Below are positions 9,831 to 21,385 of a DNA stretch of 64,000 nt, piece after piece. The position numbers and the translations under genes are program-made. Source of the DNA: Kryptolebias marmoratus (taxonomy: Eukaryota; Chordata; Actinopteri; Cyprinodontiformes; Rivulidae). The stretch is from assembly GCF_001649575.2 (NCBI RefSeq), contig NC_051431.1, positions 13,969,782-14,033,781 of the forward strand, given 5' to 3'. A model generated the notes under the pieces. The model was not told where the DNA came from. It searched no databases and saw nothing but the letters and a program-made list of their open reading frames with translations. Each line of letters starts with the position of its first letter. Position 1 is the first letter of the stretch.

Positions 9831-11634
9831 TGGCAGTGTTTCCTGTGCTTAAAGGTAAAATCAAAGAAGCATGACAGCTCACTACATTCAAATCATTTCA
9901 CTCAGTGAGGAGCGATTGCTAAGCAACAAAAGGACCATTTGACCTCACCCAGTGAGCTGAAACCAATAAAAGCTACTAAACAGCTTCTCTCAGCTGTTTC
10001 AAAGCGGCTCGTTCATAAAAAAGGATGTGACTGAGCTGAAGTGTAATTGATTTCTCAGCCCTGCACACGCTCGCAAGTGTAAGCCATGAACCTGGTGGTT
10101 TCACTAAGGAAATCTTTGAAAATGAAGCAGAAGGTTTCAAACGAGGGACTTGAGAAGTTTTTTTTTTTTTGTCTTTTCGAGAGGAAGAATCAAGCTGACC
10201 AGAAAACAAACGAAGGAAGCTGACTGCTGGCCCTCTGTCTGAGCAGAGGGAAGGATACCATAAAAGGAGCAGGTCCACGAGCTCTCTGTCAGAGACAAAG
10301 TCATGCGCAAGACCTTTTATAGCTTCTTGCACTGCTTCTACGTGTCCCTGTTGCATCATTAAAGGTTCAAACAATTGCTGTTTGTTAAGAGTCCAAAGGT
10401 TCGGAAAGGGATTTCCCATGATCCTATCAGTTTTCCTCAGCAAGAAAAGAAAAGCTCAGCCCTAAGCCTCAAGCAAGGAAGGAAGTGCCGTTGATATTGT
10501 TCTGGATTGCAAAGGTTTTTTTTCTTCATTGTCACTGAAGTAGCTGATGTAATGAGAGTGTACATGAGTGTTAATGTAAATGGGAGGGGTTAGAAAATGT
10601 CATCTGATGGCAGGAAACCTACTGTAGTAATTGTAAATTAGTGTAAACAGTGTATATATATATATATATATATATTTATGTGTGTGTGTGTGTGTGTATA
10701 TCCTCTTTTGCACACACATAACAGAAAAAAATAAGTTTTTTTAATCCATAAACAAGAAGCTAAAGAACAAATCATCAAATATTACAGAACCCCTAAAATT
10801 CTGCAGAAAGTATATACATTTCACGACAAAAGCATAAAACATGAGTCCCAGTAATGTGGTTTCATAGAATATTCAATCAAGGCTTTTTCCATTTCTTCAG
10901 GTGAACTGTTGATAGCTATTATCCTCTCCAAAGATTTTTTGTTGTTGTTAAAATTTTTATTTTTGTGTAGCAGCTTTTCTGATTTTACCAAATTTAGCTA
11001 CATTTCAAAATCATAGTTTTATCTTTGCATATTATAGTAAATGTTTTTACAAGAATTAGTATATTTCAATGAGGAGAAAGTATCAACAGCCTAGAAAAAA
11101 GACATTTTGAAATTCTGTAAAAAGCTCTATATCTTTAGACTAAACCTGAGATTACAGCGCAAATTTGAATAATTTTGAATAGTTGCAAGATTTTAGATTC
11201 TGTTTACAAATGGTTAAATTTGATAAAATAAAATTTATAAACTCCTACTTTATTATTTTGTAAAATTAAAAAACTTACATCATTGTGAATGACACGTTGA
11301 GAAAAACTGTTTATGCAAATATTTGGAAATGTTTTGATCAAATTAGCGAATTTTGCTCTAAACTATTATGTGCAAGCAAAAGTACAGAATGTAAAAATAA
11401 ATATGTGTGCTAGTTTGAACGTTTTTATTTTTGTCAGTCTGAAAAGTGACACAAAAAAGAGGCAACTTAAGATAAATTCTAGTTTAGCTCATATACACCA
11501 AATGATGCAGTAATCTTCATTTAAAAAATTGTTATATCATTAGCTTTTTTATCTGCATGTTACAAAAAAATAATAAGATAAATATTTGATATTCTTCCTA
11601 AACAACCCGAAGCGACCCACTTTTATTGTGAAAA
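9831..11634. other. AT-rich intergenic DNA upstream of rnf26
   Basis: It contains a compound (TA)n/(TG)n microsatellite at 10652-10697. A 155-codon open frame on the minus strand (9976-10443) has no recognisable domain or splice context. 10700-11590 is strongly AT-rich. No gene can be supported. Confidence 0.45.
10652..10697. repeat. Compound (TA)n(TG)n microsatellite
   Basis: About 24 bp of TA, four bases of TTTA, then about 18 bp of TG. Confidence 0.85.
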
Positions 11635-11890
11635 CTCACCGGAAGTCCTAACCGGAAGCACACGAAGAGAGGTCAGCCGATATGACCAAAACAAATATGG
11701 TGGTTTGGAAAAGGACGATAAACACGCCAAACGTCGCTTTGAATTTTCTTCCTTCATTCCTCTCGGTTTCACTCGTCGTTTTCACAAACTCTGTGTTTTA
11801 CGACGACATTTTTTAACAAAAGAAGAGCTTATTTTGTCGCGAGATGAACACGGAGCTAAAACGAAACCCGGAAACTAAACGGAAGTGGCC
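11635..11890 (+). promoter_or_regulatory. rnf26: Candidate rnf26 promoter with clustered ETS-type sites
   Basis: CCGGAAGT at 11639-11646, CCGGAAG at 11652-11658 and ACGGAAGT at 11879-11886 are ETS/GABP-type motifs in one orientation. A GTCGCGAGA box lies at 11836-11844. The region is richer in CpG than the AT-rich DNA to its left and lies 270-520 bp before the rnf26 start codon, with no TATA box in an obvious place. This is typical of housekeeping promoters. The transcription start is inferred, not shown. Confidence 0.45.
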
Positions 11891-12155
11891 GCATGTCGTT
11901 CAAAACCAAACATCCGCCTCTGTAACGCGTGTGTTTTTGTGATGTTATCTCGTGGTTTCAGGCGAGCAGAGACGAGGAGGAACATGAAAAGTGAAACAGT
12001 GCGTGTTCAATGAAACGGAGGACCTCTTCGGCCGGAGCTAATAAGGAAGCAACCGTCTGTCCGAGATGTAAGGGCCGAGTTACAGTAAACAAGAAATGTA
12101 GTTAAATACAACCCAGGAGCCGAGAGGTAAACAGCTGGTCTGAAGCTGAGTGACC

Positions 12156-13502
12156 ATGGGTTTGGTGAACTTTGTGTTATCCACTGTTGGGAAATGCTTG
12201 GATGCGGTGTGTTTACTGTTGGACCTGAACTTCCTCATCGTCCACACCGTGGTGAGAACCCTCCTGGGGGTCATCGCTTTCATCACCAACCTGCCCACCC
12301 TCCTGATGAACTCCGTGCTGCAGCTGGGGAACCTCGTCCTGCTCTCCACCATGTACATGGCGGAGGCCACGTCGAACCTAGCCCACCACACAGCCACCCT
12401 GCTGGGAAGCGCCGTGCTGGCCCTGGAAGGTCTGCTGGAGAGCCTGAAGATGGTGGGCTACCTGTCCATGCACGTCCTGCTCCGGGGAAAGGAGCAGCTG
12501 TGCCGGGGCCTGCTGTCTTTGCTGGAGGGCTGCGGCATCGCTGTCAGCCTGGTGGTCTACTTGACCAACACGGTGGTGAACTTCGCCCTCATTGCCACCC
12601 AGAACTTTTACCTGGCGGTGGTCGGCGTGTGGCAGACGGTGTCCAGCCCGCTGCAGAAGGTCCTGGAGCTCACCCTGACCTCCCTCACCTTCTTGTACAG
12701 CTGCCTTGCCGGCACATCGGCGTTCCTGTGGTCCCCCTGTAAATTGGTCTTGGATTTTCTGTTTTCCCTCGTGCACATGTTCGTCTGCGTCTTCATCCTG
12801 AACATCTATGGCCTCTTGCTCACCGTCACCATCGCCCTGATGACCACCGTCTACCTGAACCCGAGGCTGACCCGCCGGGCGGCTGTGCGCGTTGCCAATT
12901 ACACCAACTCCTTCGCCTCTCTGCGCACGCTGTTTCTGGGTCTCCGGCGACTCGCTTCGGCCCTGTGGAGGAGCCCGCGTTTTCTGCATCGGAACGCGCA
13001 GCACCTGCAGAGGATGCTCCGCCACCTCTACCTGCTGGAGAGACGATTTTGGCGGCAGCTGTCTCAGAACAGGAGCCAGCTGAGCCTGGCCCTGCGGCTG
13101 CAGCGCCATGGGGACGACGGGAACAGAGCGAGGGGGGACGGCGACCCCGGAGAGGAGGAGAGGCGGGGCCCGCCCGACGGGAGAGCGGGGGACGGGGCCC
13201 ATCGAGAGCGCCAGGATCCGGCCGTCCCCTCGTCGAGCTCGGACGAGCCCCTGAAGGAGCCCTCAGGCAAAGACGACAAACCTCTGCCGGCTGAAAATCT
13301 GCTGTCGCTCCTGAAGGAGCAGGAGGAGAGGAAGAAGTGTGTGATCTGTCAGGATTGCATCAAAACGGTGGTGCTACTGCCGTGCAGACACCTGTGCTTG
13401 TGTAGAGAGTGCACGAACATCCTCCTGAGGCAACCTATCTACCAACACAACTGCCCTCTCTGTCGTCACATGATCCTCGACACTATGGACGTTTATCTAT
13501 GA
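12156..13502 (+). CDS. rnf26: RNF26, membrane RING-finger E3 ubiquitin ligase
   Basis: The frame encodes 448 residues in one exon, close to the 433 of human RNF26. I chose the ATG at 12156 because it has a good Kozak context (TGACCATGG) and gives the family N-terminus MGLVNFVLSTVGK; the open frame runs only two codons further upstream. The first ~260 residues are hydrophobic with several membrane-spanning helices. A basic then acidic/proline-rich linker follows, and residues ~395-436 form a C-terminal RING: CVIC-x2-C, LPCRHLCLCREC and NCPLC, a C3HC5 arrangement. In mammals RNF26 sits in the ER membrane, positions endosomes by ubiquitinating SQSTM1 and modifies STING to tune antiviral signalling; those roles are inferred here by orthology. 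The ends MDVYL and the RING ligands are all intact. The coding exon is GC-rich compared with its surroundings. Confidence 0.95.
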   Translation: MGLVNFVLSTVGKCLDAVCLLLDLNFLIVHTVVRTLLGVIAFITNLPTLLMNSVLQLGNLVLLSTMYMAEATSNLAHHTATLLGSAVLALEGLLESLKMVGYLSMHVLLRGKEQLCRGLLSLLEGCGIAVSLVVYLTNTVVNFALIATQNFYLAVVGVWQTVSSPLQKVLELTLTSLTFLYSCLAGTSAFLWSPCKLVLDFLFSLVHMFVCVFILNIYGLLLTVTIALMTTVYLNPRLTRRAAVRVANYTNSFASLRTLFLGLRRLASALWRSPRFLHRNAQHLQRMLRHLYLLERRFWRQLSQNRSQLSLALRLQRHGDDGNRARGDGDPGEEERRGPPDGRAGDGAHRERQDPAVPSSSSDEPLKEPSGKDDKPLPAENLLSLLKEQEERKKCVICQDCIKTVVLLPCRHLCLCRECTNILLRQPIYQHNCPLCRHMILDTMDVYL

Positions 13503-15565
13503 GGGACCAAGAAGAAAAGATCCGTCTTAACGTATTCATCACCAAAAATTGGTTAAATGACAATTTTTTGTACTATTTTCTGGTCCTTTTTCTATCAGTT
13601 AAATCTTGAAAAAAGAAGCCTAAAGTAACAAGGCTACTCTTCCATGTACTCTTTTTTTGCCCTCAAATAACGCAAATCTTTAACACGTTCCTGAATGGTG
13701 TGTTTTACCTCTCAGAGATGCTCTAGAGTTTTTTGTAAGTCGTAGACGCAACACTCAGTAAGACACCGGTTTAATGTTAGTTCTGGGTTAATTAACATTT
13801 CTGGGGTCTTTTGGCAGTGAGGGGGAAAAAAGAAAATATAACCAAAATTATTTTATACATTTTTGTTGCTTCCTTTTTTTTTAAAGCTGTAAAGAAATAC
13901 TAAAGAAGGTTAAGCCTCTTACTGTTAATACTAACTCTACAGATTCTACTTTAAACTCCTCTGTGTAGCGTGTTCTTATTGGATAATGCTTCAGCTAATT
14001 GTATTTGTAGAGACGGATGTTTTCCTAAAGCGCAGGCGAATCATTTCACCGACTACTGATCCCGGTTTTCACAAAGTTCCGCTCTGAGCCTTTTTACCTG
14101 TTCAGCTCTGCAGTGCATTGTGGGAAACCTGGTTTCAGTCAGAAGTACGTGTTTACACGTGTGTACTGAGCTCTGCATGTGTACTACATAAGGAAGCAGT
14201 CAAAGGTTGGAACAAGCCTCCCTGTTCGTGTATAGAAACTGTACAGTTTTGTAACTACGTGTGTATCGTGTCACTTCCTAAGAGCCTCTTTTCCGACTGA
14301 AGCCATGTTACCGTGGTAACTATCAGTGTATCTATAAAACCCATTCACTAGATTTATGTATGTTATGCCAAGGAAAGTGAAGCAATATATGAATAGTTGA
14401 ACTCGAGGTGTTGATGAGTGACTCGGCTACAGACTGTTCTTTTTTTTATATGTGCATCACTACAAAATTTAACCTTTGTGCTCACGTCTAACCCTATTTT
14501 TTTAGGAAACAGTTTCTTCTTTGGATACGTTTGCTGAGGTACATAGGTCTGAGGCGTACAGAAACGCCTCGTACAACTTGAGAGAACTTTTAGCGTGAAT
14601 TTGGAGCATCGGCGGTCTCTTTTAAACAATCTGTTGTTGCCACGCCGGGTCTCGAACGTTGCCGATGCAACCTTCCTCTCTCTGAGGCGTTTACAGCTGG
14701 TTGGCGTCTTTAAAATGGCGTGCCATCACATCCGCCCCGAGCGACGCCGCGCTTTAACTGCAAATAACCTGATCGGTTCAGTAGCTGCGGGTGTGACAAC
14801 GGGCTGCTCCTGGAAACGCGGACCACTTTGAAGCCGCGCTCCCCTCAGCTCCGTTCCCTCCGTTTGTTCTATCTTTAGGCCTTTTTCCCAGTCTTCCACC
14901 TGATGTGAATTACTGTCACCGCCGACAAAATAATCCATACCCGGTTTTCCCTTTCTTTTGACTTCATTAGAAAACACATTTCTGGGGCATAAAAAGGACC
15001 AAACCCTAACAATTGAACTTGCTTTGGTGCTCATTTGTTGCTAATCCGAGCTGAGGTGTTAATATTGATCGTGTTTGAAGTTTACAGGACTTTTATTGCA
15101 GTGTTACTGATCGTTGAGGGGATCAGAAAAGCGTATGACGTATGGCCAAATTTCCTTTTTTTGTCATAATTGTGTTTTTTATTTAAAATAAAAAGATTTC
15201 ACAATAATTGTGAGTGGAGTTGCAGGAAAAAAAAATCGCCAACTGATTCCATGCTGCGTGCAATCACTGAACGTCTGTCTGCACAGATGTTTGAGATGAG
15301 GGTTTTTTTTTTAAGAGAACAGACACTAAAAACTGCTCCTCTCAGGTATTTTTTATACTCCAGTGGCATTCTGTACCACACTTTGCAGTGGACTGGAATA
15401 AACTCACAGGACCGACGGGGTTAGTTAGTTTTTTTGTTTTTGCTACCTGACGTATGTGAGAACGATGTGAAATGCTGTGGTTTGAAAATACGAATGTAAC
15501 ACCTTTTGAAAACTGTGATGGCTGCTGTGTATGCTGTTCATAATAAAACAAGAAACTACGTTTCG
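13503..15565 (+). other. rnf26: Inferred rnf26 3' UTR with poly(A) signals
   Basis: No further coding sequence follows the rnf26 stop. AATAAA hexamers on the plus strand occur at 15397-15402 and 15542-15547; the second is followed within 20 bp by a plausible cleavage site. A UTR of about 2 kb fits the long RNF26 mRNA known in mammals. Transcript ends are not shown by sequence alone. Short frames inside have no recognisable domains. Confidence 0.45.
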
Positions 15566-16304
15566 GATGCGTTCATGAGCCTGAAACTGAAATGCTTTTA
15601 CAGCTACATTATCAGACTTGAAGGTGAATACAGCTGCTAATGATTAACAGAGACATTAGCTTCTAAAACTGATCATTTTGCCTTTTAGAACAGTAGAAAA
15701 TGACTTTTAACATTCTCAGGATTTACCCAACATGAGTCAGGTAGTCTGTGCACCGTATTAGATCATTTTGAAGTGGCTGGCAGTATGAGAGTATCCAGAT
15801 TTAGTGGAGAAAAGTCATAAAAGCAGCATTTTATTTGGCTTTTAGGTGAACTTTGAGACGTAACCTTTGAATAATCAAGACAGCAGTCGGCAATGATTAG
15901 CTGACAAGGCAGAGATTACCAACCAAGATGGAATGAGAGTGTCATACTTCAAGAAACAAACGAGTCAGACATCAAAAACAAGCTTTTGCCAAACTCCTAA
16001 CTCGTTTGGGAAACGGTGTAAATGTCCTGTGGTTTTAAACGGGCCGCGTGGGTCCTGATGTCTGCCACGCTGCCTTCTGGTGCAGCTCAGAAAAATGATA
16101 AGATTAAGGAGAAATCTCCCCATTTTTTGATGTAATCTTGGAGCTCCTGGTTTGGATCACTGTGCCTTCTGTGACACAAAGCCGTGGTGGACTCAGAAGA
16201 TGCAATCAGTAATGTGATTACCGCCCCAGCACCTGAGAAAAACTTTGGGCAAAGGTGTCGGGTTTCTCCTCGTCAAGCCTGGGCGCAAAGACTGAGACTC
16301 TCGG
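15566..16304. other. Intergenic DNA between the convergent genes rnf26 and c1qtnf5
   Basis: Unique-looking sequence; I see no exon, RNA gene or repeat family in it. Confidence 0.45.
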
Positions 16305-17295
16305 GTGCAGAACAATGAGTTTCAGTCAATTAGAATATCATCAAAAAGGGGAATTTATTTAATCAATTCAGTTTAAACAGAGAAACTGGTGACATATTAC
16401 ATGCAGTGATGTGTCAAGTCTTTGTTTCTGCTAATGTTGATAATTACAGCTAATAAAACCCCTAAATTCAGTTTCCCAACAAAGAAAAACTGGATTTTTC
16501 ATAGAGAAATGTTGGCCTGCTGAGCAGCATGTCTGTTCTGTACAGCATGTGCACTCAGTGCTCGGTCGGGGCTCCTTCTGCATGAATTACTGCATCCATC
16601 AAGCCATCGGCCTGTGGACCTGCCCAGGGCTTCTGGAAGCCCAGGTTGATTTGATAGAGACCTTCAGCTCGTCTGGATTGTTGGGCCTGGTGTCTCTCAT
16701 CTTCCTCTCCGGGGTTCTGGTCAGATGAGTCTGCAGACCAGCCGAGCTCAGTGACACCTGCTACGTGTGGCAGTGTCCTGCTGAAGGATGAAATCAGAAA
16801 TCAGCATCTCTGTAAAGCTTTGTCAGCAGAAGCAAGGCGCTCTTAAGTTTCCCGGTGGATGGCTGCGTTGACTTTGGACTTGTTAAAACCGGCAGACCGA
16901 CACCAGCAGATGACATGACGCCTTCAATCATCGCCGACTGTGGAAACTTCACTCTGGACCTCAGACTACTTATACTCTTCCTCCAGACTCTGGGACTCTG
17001 ATTTCTGAACGAAATGCAAAATTTACTTTGATCTGAAAAAAAAAAAAGAGGACTTTGAACCGCCGGGCAACAGTCCAGTCCTTGTTGTCCTCAGCACCGG
17101 GTGAGACAGTTCTCACATTGTTTCTGGTTAAGGAGTGAGGCTGGTGGCCGGCGAATCTCTGACAGAATCTGTGAATCTAATCCTCTTATGTAGTATGCAA
17201 ATTTTCTGAAAAACTGAATTTATGGCTTCCTTTAGTTGTAAGCCATAACCATTAAAATAAATAGAAATGAATGCTTGAAATAAATCACACCAACT
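16305..17295 (-). mobile_element. Decayed Tc1-like DNA transposon with antisense transposase relic
   Basis: The left end carries ATTAGAATATCATCAAAAAG at 16330-16349, matching the inverted end seen at 1-145. On the minus strand, transposase-like peptides are readable but frameshifted: DAVIHAEGAPTEH near 16560-16600 (the typical Tc1 C-terminus) and VMSSAGVG near 16900. The catalytic region that should read DLNPIE-like is deleted or scrambled. The right end has TAAGCCATAACCATTAAAAT at about 17241-17260 before a TA microsatellite. The element is dead. Family assignment rests on recalled Tc1 consensus features, not on a search. Confidence 0.7.
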
Positions 17296-17299
17296 CTTA

Positions 17300-17321
17300 T
17301 ATATATATATATATATATATA
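17300..17321. repeat. (TA)n microsatellite followed by GAATT units
   Basis: A TA dinucleotide run, then three TGAAT repeats to about 17338, between the Tc1-like relic and the SINE. Confidence 0.8.
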
Positions 17322-17349
17322 TGAATTGAATTGAATTGCTGAAATTAAT

Positions 17350-17670
17350 TAACTTTGGTACAGTGGTTAGAGCTGTCGCCTCCCAGCAAGAAGGCTGCAG
17401 GTTCGCTTCCCTGCCTGGGGCCTTTCTGGGTGGAGTTCTCTGAGCTCATATGGGTTTACTCCGGGTACTCTGGTTTCCTCCCACAGACCAGAAACATGCA
17501 TGTTCGGTTCATTGGTAACTCTAAAATTCTCCCTAGGTGAGGGTTGAATGGTTGTTTGTCTCATTTGTCTCTATATGTCCCTGTGAGGGACCTGGTCGTC
17601 CAGGGTGTCCCCCGCCTCTCGCACAGTGATGGCTGGAGATAGGCCCCAGCGATGGAGAAAAGCTGTCAGC
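17350..17670 (+). mobile_element. tRNA-derived SINE-like element (DANA-like)
   Basis: It starts with GTACAGTGGTTAGAGCTGTC, an A-box-like tRNA part, then GCAAGAAGGCTGCAGGTTCGC containing a B-box-like GGTTCG. The conserved fish body follows: GGGGCCTTTCTGGGTGGAGTT, TCCGGGTACTCTGGTTTCCT, a CCACAGACCAGAAACATGCA segment and the downstream GGTGTCCCCCGCCTC box. This order is that of DANA-type SINEs and related fish repeats. It is degraded, and the exact subfamily is not assigned. Confidence 0.7.
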
Positions 17671-17938
17671 TCTCAATCTAAAGCCACCGACTCAGGTGCC
17701 TTAAAGTAACAACAAGGGTGAAGCCGTTCACAGATGTTGATATTCAAAGCAACCAGTAGAAGTAGATAAAAAAGGGGGCACTGAGGAGTGTCTCCACAGA
17801 GGCTGTGGACAGATGAGATTAGAGAATCTTTTTACTGCTTAACATGTCTGATATCAGAGGGGAAAGCAGCTCTCGAGTCCAGATTTAGGTCTGCTTTCAT
17901 GTTCTTGCATCTGTGGAGATAATGGGATGGTTTTTGTG

Positions 17939-17940
<2 letters not shown>
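17671..17940. other. Intergenic DNA, no feature recognised
   Basis: Unique sequence between the SINE and the GT microsatellite; no coding or RNA signal seen. Confidence 0.4.

Positions 17941-17987
<47 letters not shown>
17941..17987. repeat. (GT)n microsatellite, about 23 units
   Basis: An uninterrupted GT run of 47 bp, the longest dinucleotide tract in the window. Confidence 0.9.
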
Positions 17988-17988
<1 letters not shown>

Positions 17989-19187
17989 CTGCAGAGAGTG
18001 TGCATGGCTCAAAGAAGGGGAGGTCTCGGGTCCTTCTTCTATAAACAGATGACAATTTATCAAAGTCTTCTGGTTTACAGCGTCATTCTGGTTCCCACTA
18101 CACATCTCCTCAACTTTATCCACTAAAACACGCGCCTTCAGTTTGAATGGGCTTCTATCAGAGTAACACTGAAACACATGAATTTAAATCCTCTGACGTC
18201 GTCAGGATGTAGAATCGACTGATGGTTCACGTGTTTTCAGGGTGTCATCTCTTTCTCAGAACAACGAAAAACAAATGCAACCAGCTCTGATTTCTGCTTT
18301 CAGTCACACATTCTAACCAGCATCCAGCCGGCAGTGTTTACACGAGAGCTCCAAATTAAGAGTGTGTTAACAGAAGAGAGGAAGTTTAGTGTCAGGAGAA
18401 GAGCGGGAAATAGTCCCAGCCCAGGAGAGCTTTATACTGCAGGGATACGACTTCTACCCTTTAACCTTTACGAGCCCTAACTGTGTGGGAAAACTCCTCA
18501 TCGGGCTCCATTTTTTCCATTTTTAAACACTGCCTCCATCCCTCTTTAACCCTTCACGTCATCGTCTCCTCCACAGGGTGAGCTTTCACCTCATTTAAAC
18601 CTCATTATAACACAAACATGTGCAAAAGTTTGCATCTATGTTTAAAGATTTCTCATATTTTGTGTAGGTTTGCATTTGGGGGTAAAGAAAGTTTAAACAT
18701 TTGGTGCCACATAAGGGAAACGGGCAACATCTGAGGATTTTAAGTCATGATCTTAAAGCTGTTATTGATGAAAGGAGTCCACCCTCCTCCAGTGGCTGCA
18801 GCTGACGTGCACACACATCAAAACTCCATTAGGTAGTTGCGCAATTTCAGCGTAGGAGATTCAGCGTTTCATACATTTATAATGAGCAGAAAGGTTCTAC
18901 TATTGATCCGCCAAACCCAGTGTCAAACGTGCCTCACAGATGTGGTTTCGCCTGATAAAAAGGAACCGGGACGTTTAAGTATTTTAACTCTCCAGTCTGG
19001 TTCACAGAAGGGGAACTTTCTGACATTTAGGCCTCCAATTTATCTGTCAATAATGGCATTCATTATGTGCTATTATTCTCTTAAAATAAATAGTTTTTAC
19101 TGAATTTGAAAATAAAGTTCTATTTTTTTCTTTCTAGATTGTCAAATTCTGTTAGAAGGAAAAATATATTTTATAAGTTACAGACCA
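17988..19187. other. Intergenic DNA without a recognised gene
   Basis: A stretch at about 18610-18720 (TGTGCAAAAGTTTGCATC and following) resembles the tips of small Tc1-like nonautonomous elements but lacks a matching partner end. No coding frame of note. Confidence 0.4.
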
Positions 19188-19540
19188 AGCATTCCTTGAA
19201 ACAATGCAGCCTTTCATGCCAGAGTTTCAGACTGGGGTCATTTATGTTGAAAAGGGACAGAGTTTTAGAAATTTTACACATACTTTGTAAGTGACGTTCA
19301 TGCGTGATGTGTAAGCTCTCAGAGTATGTGTTTAGGATGACTCTCAGCTACGATTGTGCCAAATTTCAGCTTAATAGCTGTAAAATTGGCTGATTTATTG
19401 CTATTTTTGTGTACATTACTTATTGAAAGCATCATTAAAATCAATCCGGTGGTTCATCAGATATTTTGCTGACACCACAGACAAATAAACTCTCACACAG
19501 ACATGGGCAAAAACATCATTGTACCTCCGCAGGCAATAAT
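19188..19540 (+). repeat. Long copy of the palindrome-headed repeat family
   Basis: It begins with a decayed palindrome (GCATTCCTTGAAACAATGC at about 19188-19206). It then has GGGACAGAGTTTTAG, TAGGATGACTCTCAGCTACG, AATAGCTGTAAAATTGGCTG, GGTGGTTCATCAGATATTTT and ACAGACAAATAAACTC in family order. Confidence 0.7.
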
Positions 19541-19625
19541 AAAAATTGGACTTTGTGAAATAACTGAAAATAGTGACTAAAACAAGCATCGAATATTTTT
19601 AAAACATATTTCTAACTGTGGTGTC

Positions 19626-19626
<1 letters not shown>

Positions 19627-19696
<70 letters not shown>
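19627..19696. repeat. (AAT)n microsatellite, about 23 units
   Basis: A pure AAT trinucleotide run of 70 bp; the asparagine-only reading on the plus strand is a by-product of the repeat, not a gene. Confidence 0.95.
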
Positions 19697-19699
<3 letters not shown>

Positions 19700-20795
19700 T
19701 AGACAAAAGATGTTGGTACTTCCGGTCTGCTCTGACAGAACTGATTCTTGGGTCTGCTGCAGTGTTGGTGGTGAAACACTACCACCTGCTGGATAAAACC
19801 GGAACTACATCTGTGGCGAAAACTGCTGAAGGCGGCCAGAAAAATGGATTATTTTTAAATTATTCTTAATATTTGATTTGTTTTTCTTGTCTCTCTCTCT
19901 CTCTCTTGTTCTGGGTTTAGACCCATAATGTTTTCATTTGGAGTGTTATGAGTCATTTTCTTTGGGTTGTTTTTGGAATATGTGGTCAAAATTAACCCTG
20001 ATAACAATATAATCCCAATCGGAGAGAGTTATGTGATGTTTAAAGAGTCAAAAGCAACAGTGAGAGATGTTTTTTTAGAGTTTACCCCCTTTTGTTTATT
20101 TAGGCGACATACAATATCATATTCTAAGGCCTGAAAACATGGTAAACTTTATTATTTACAGCATTACTGAAGATGCAAATGTCAAAAACAATCTGGAAAT
20201 GTGAAACTTACCAAACAGCCCTCACAGCCTGGCCCTTCATGATAAACAAAACAAACAAAAAAAACACTTATAGCCATTAAGATAATTAAATCCTCATTTA
20301 AGAAACCAAAAACATTCCTGGTTCTCAGAAGGTTTACGTCCATGTCTTTTTCTGTTCCTGAGTTCTAGTGTTGATTAATAGACAGAAAACTATTTGATAA
20401 AAACAGAAAAAAATGTTAAAACAACCCGACCCTTAGGACAGGGTTGTTAAATCTACAAGAAATGTGTTTGTAGTTTGCAAATAAATGCGTGTAGTTGTTG
20501 CTGTGGATACGTTTCGTGACAAAGCTTTGACAGAAGTGCTGAAGGCTTCTCTGACAGACGGTCTGAAGCTCGGAGACTCAGACAGAAACAGCTGCTTTTA
20601 CACTTTAAAATGGGATCTATTTGACTCGAGCCATAAATGAGGGGAAAGCTGCAGCAGATTGGAACAACTTTGCACAATAAAGTCCATTCCTCTGGAATGA
20701 ACTGCTACCTGCCAGTGTCTATAAAAATCCTAAATTACCAGAGAGCTGCAATATTTACTGCCTGTAGCTAAAGGTGAAGGTGGAGTGATAATGTT
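19697..20795. other. Intergenic DNA without a recognised gene
   Basis: Short frames only, for example 20453-20677 on the minus strand, with no recognised domain. A (CT)n tract lies near 19890-19905. Confidence 0.4.
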
Positions 20796-21385
20796 TTTTC
20801 CTGTCTGTCTGTCTGTGTTAGCAAAATAACTCTTGAATTACCAAATGGATTTTCATGAGACTCTCGGAAAGTAATTATTACATGTAGATTTAAAACTTAT
20901 TAAGTTTTGACGTCAACCCCGCTACAGCTAAGCAACCTTGGCAAACACAAAAATGACTATAACTCAGCCAGTTTTACAGATATCAAGCTAACATTTGGCG
21001 TGGTGATAGCTGAGAGTCATCCTCAAAACATATCTGAGCGCTAATTAACCCCACAGGATCTGAGTTTAACTCTTTGCCATTAACTATTGGAGTCAACTGT
21101 TGTTTGTTGGCAAAATATCTCACAGACTACAGGACTACAATCAAACGAAATCTGCTGAAAACAACATAAACATGGCTATAACTCAGTGAACTTTACAGAC
21201 GTGGAGCTAAAACTTGGCGTGGTAGTAGCTGAGAGTCATTCCTGACACATACTCCAAGCACTAACAGATCACATGAGATCACGCATAACCTCGTTTACAA
21301 CATTTGACCGAAGCAACTACAACTCTGTCATTAAAGGTGGCGGGTGACATGCATTCCTTCAAGGAATGCTAGGCCTTTAATATTT
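20796..21385 (-). repeat. Two head-to-tail copies of the palindrome-headed repeat family, minus orientation
   Basis: The first copy (20796-21070) reads TTCATGAGACTCTCGGAAAG, ATAACTCAGCCAGTTTTACA and GGTGATAGCTGAGAGTCATC. The second (about 21071-21385) repeats the same order and ends in the palindrome GCATTCCTTCAAGGAATGC at 21351-21369. On this strand the family core appears as its reverse complement. Two neighbouring copies in the same orientation suggest nested or tandem insertion. Confidence 0.7.

Noticed and set aside
9976..10443. 155-codon minus-strand open frame
   Set aside because: No recognisable domain, no upstream promoter or splice context, and interrupted poly-T in the frame. Length is within chance expectation for this window.
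12194..13294. Overlapping long frames on both strands of rnf26 (for example 12194-12742 plus and 12378-13202 minus)
   Set aside because: Shadow frames of a GC-rich coding exon; Gly/Pro/Arg-rich translations with no domain.
17854..18177. Frame with a (TH)n run
   Set aside because: A translation of the (GT)n microsatellite and flanks.
19618..19869. Frame with about 25 consecutive asparagines
   Set aside because: A translation of the (AAT)n microsatellite, not a gene.
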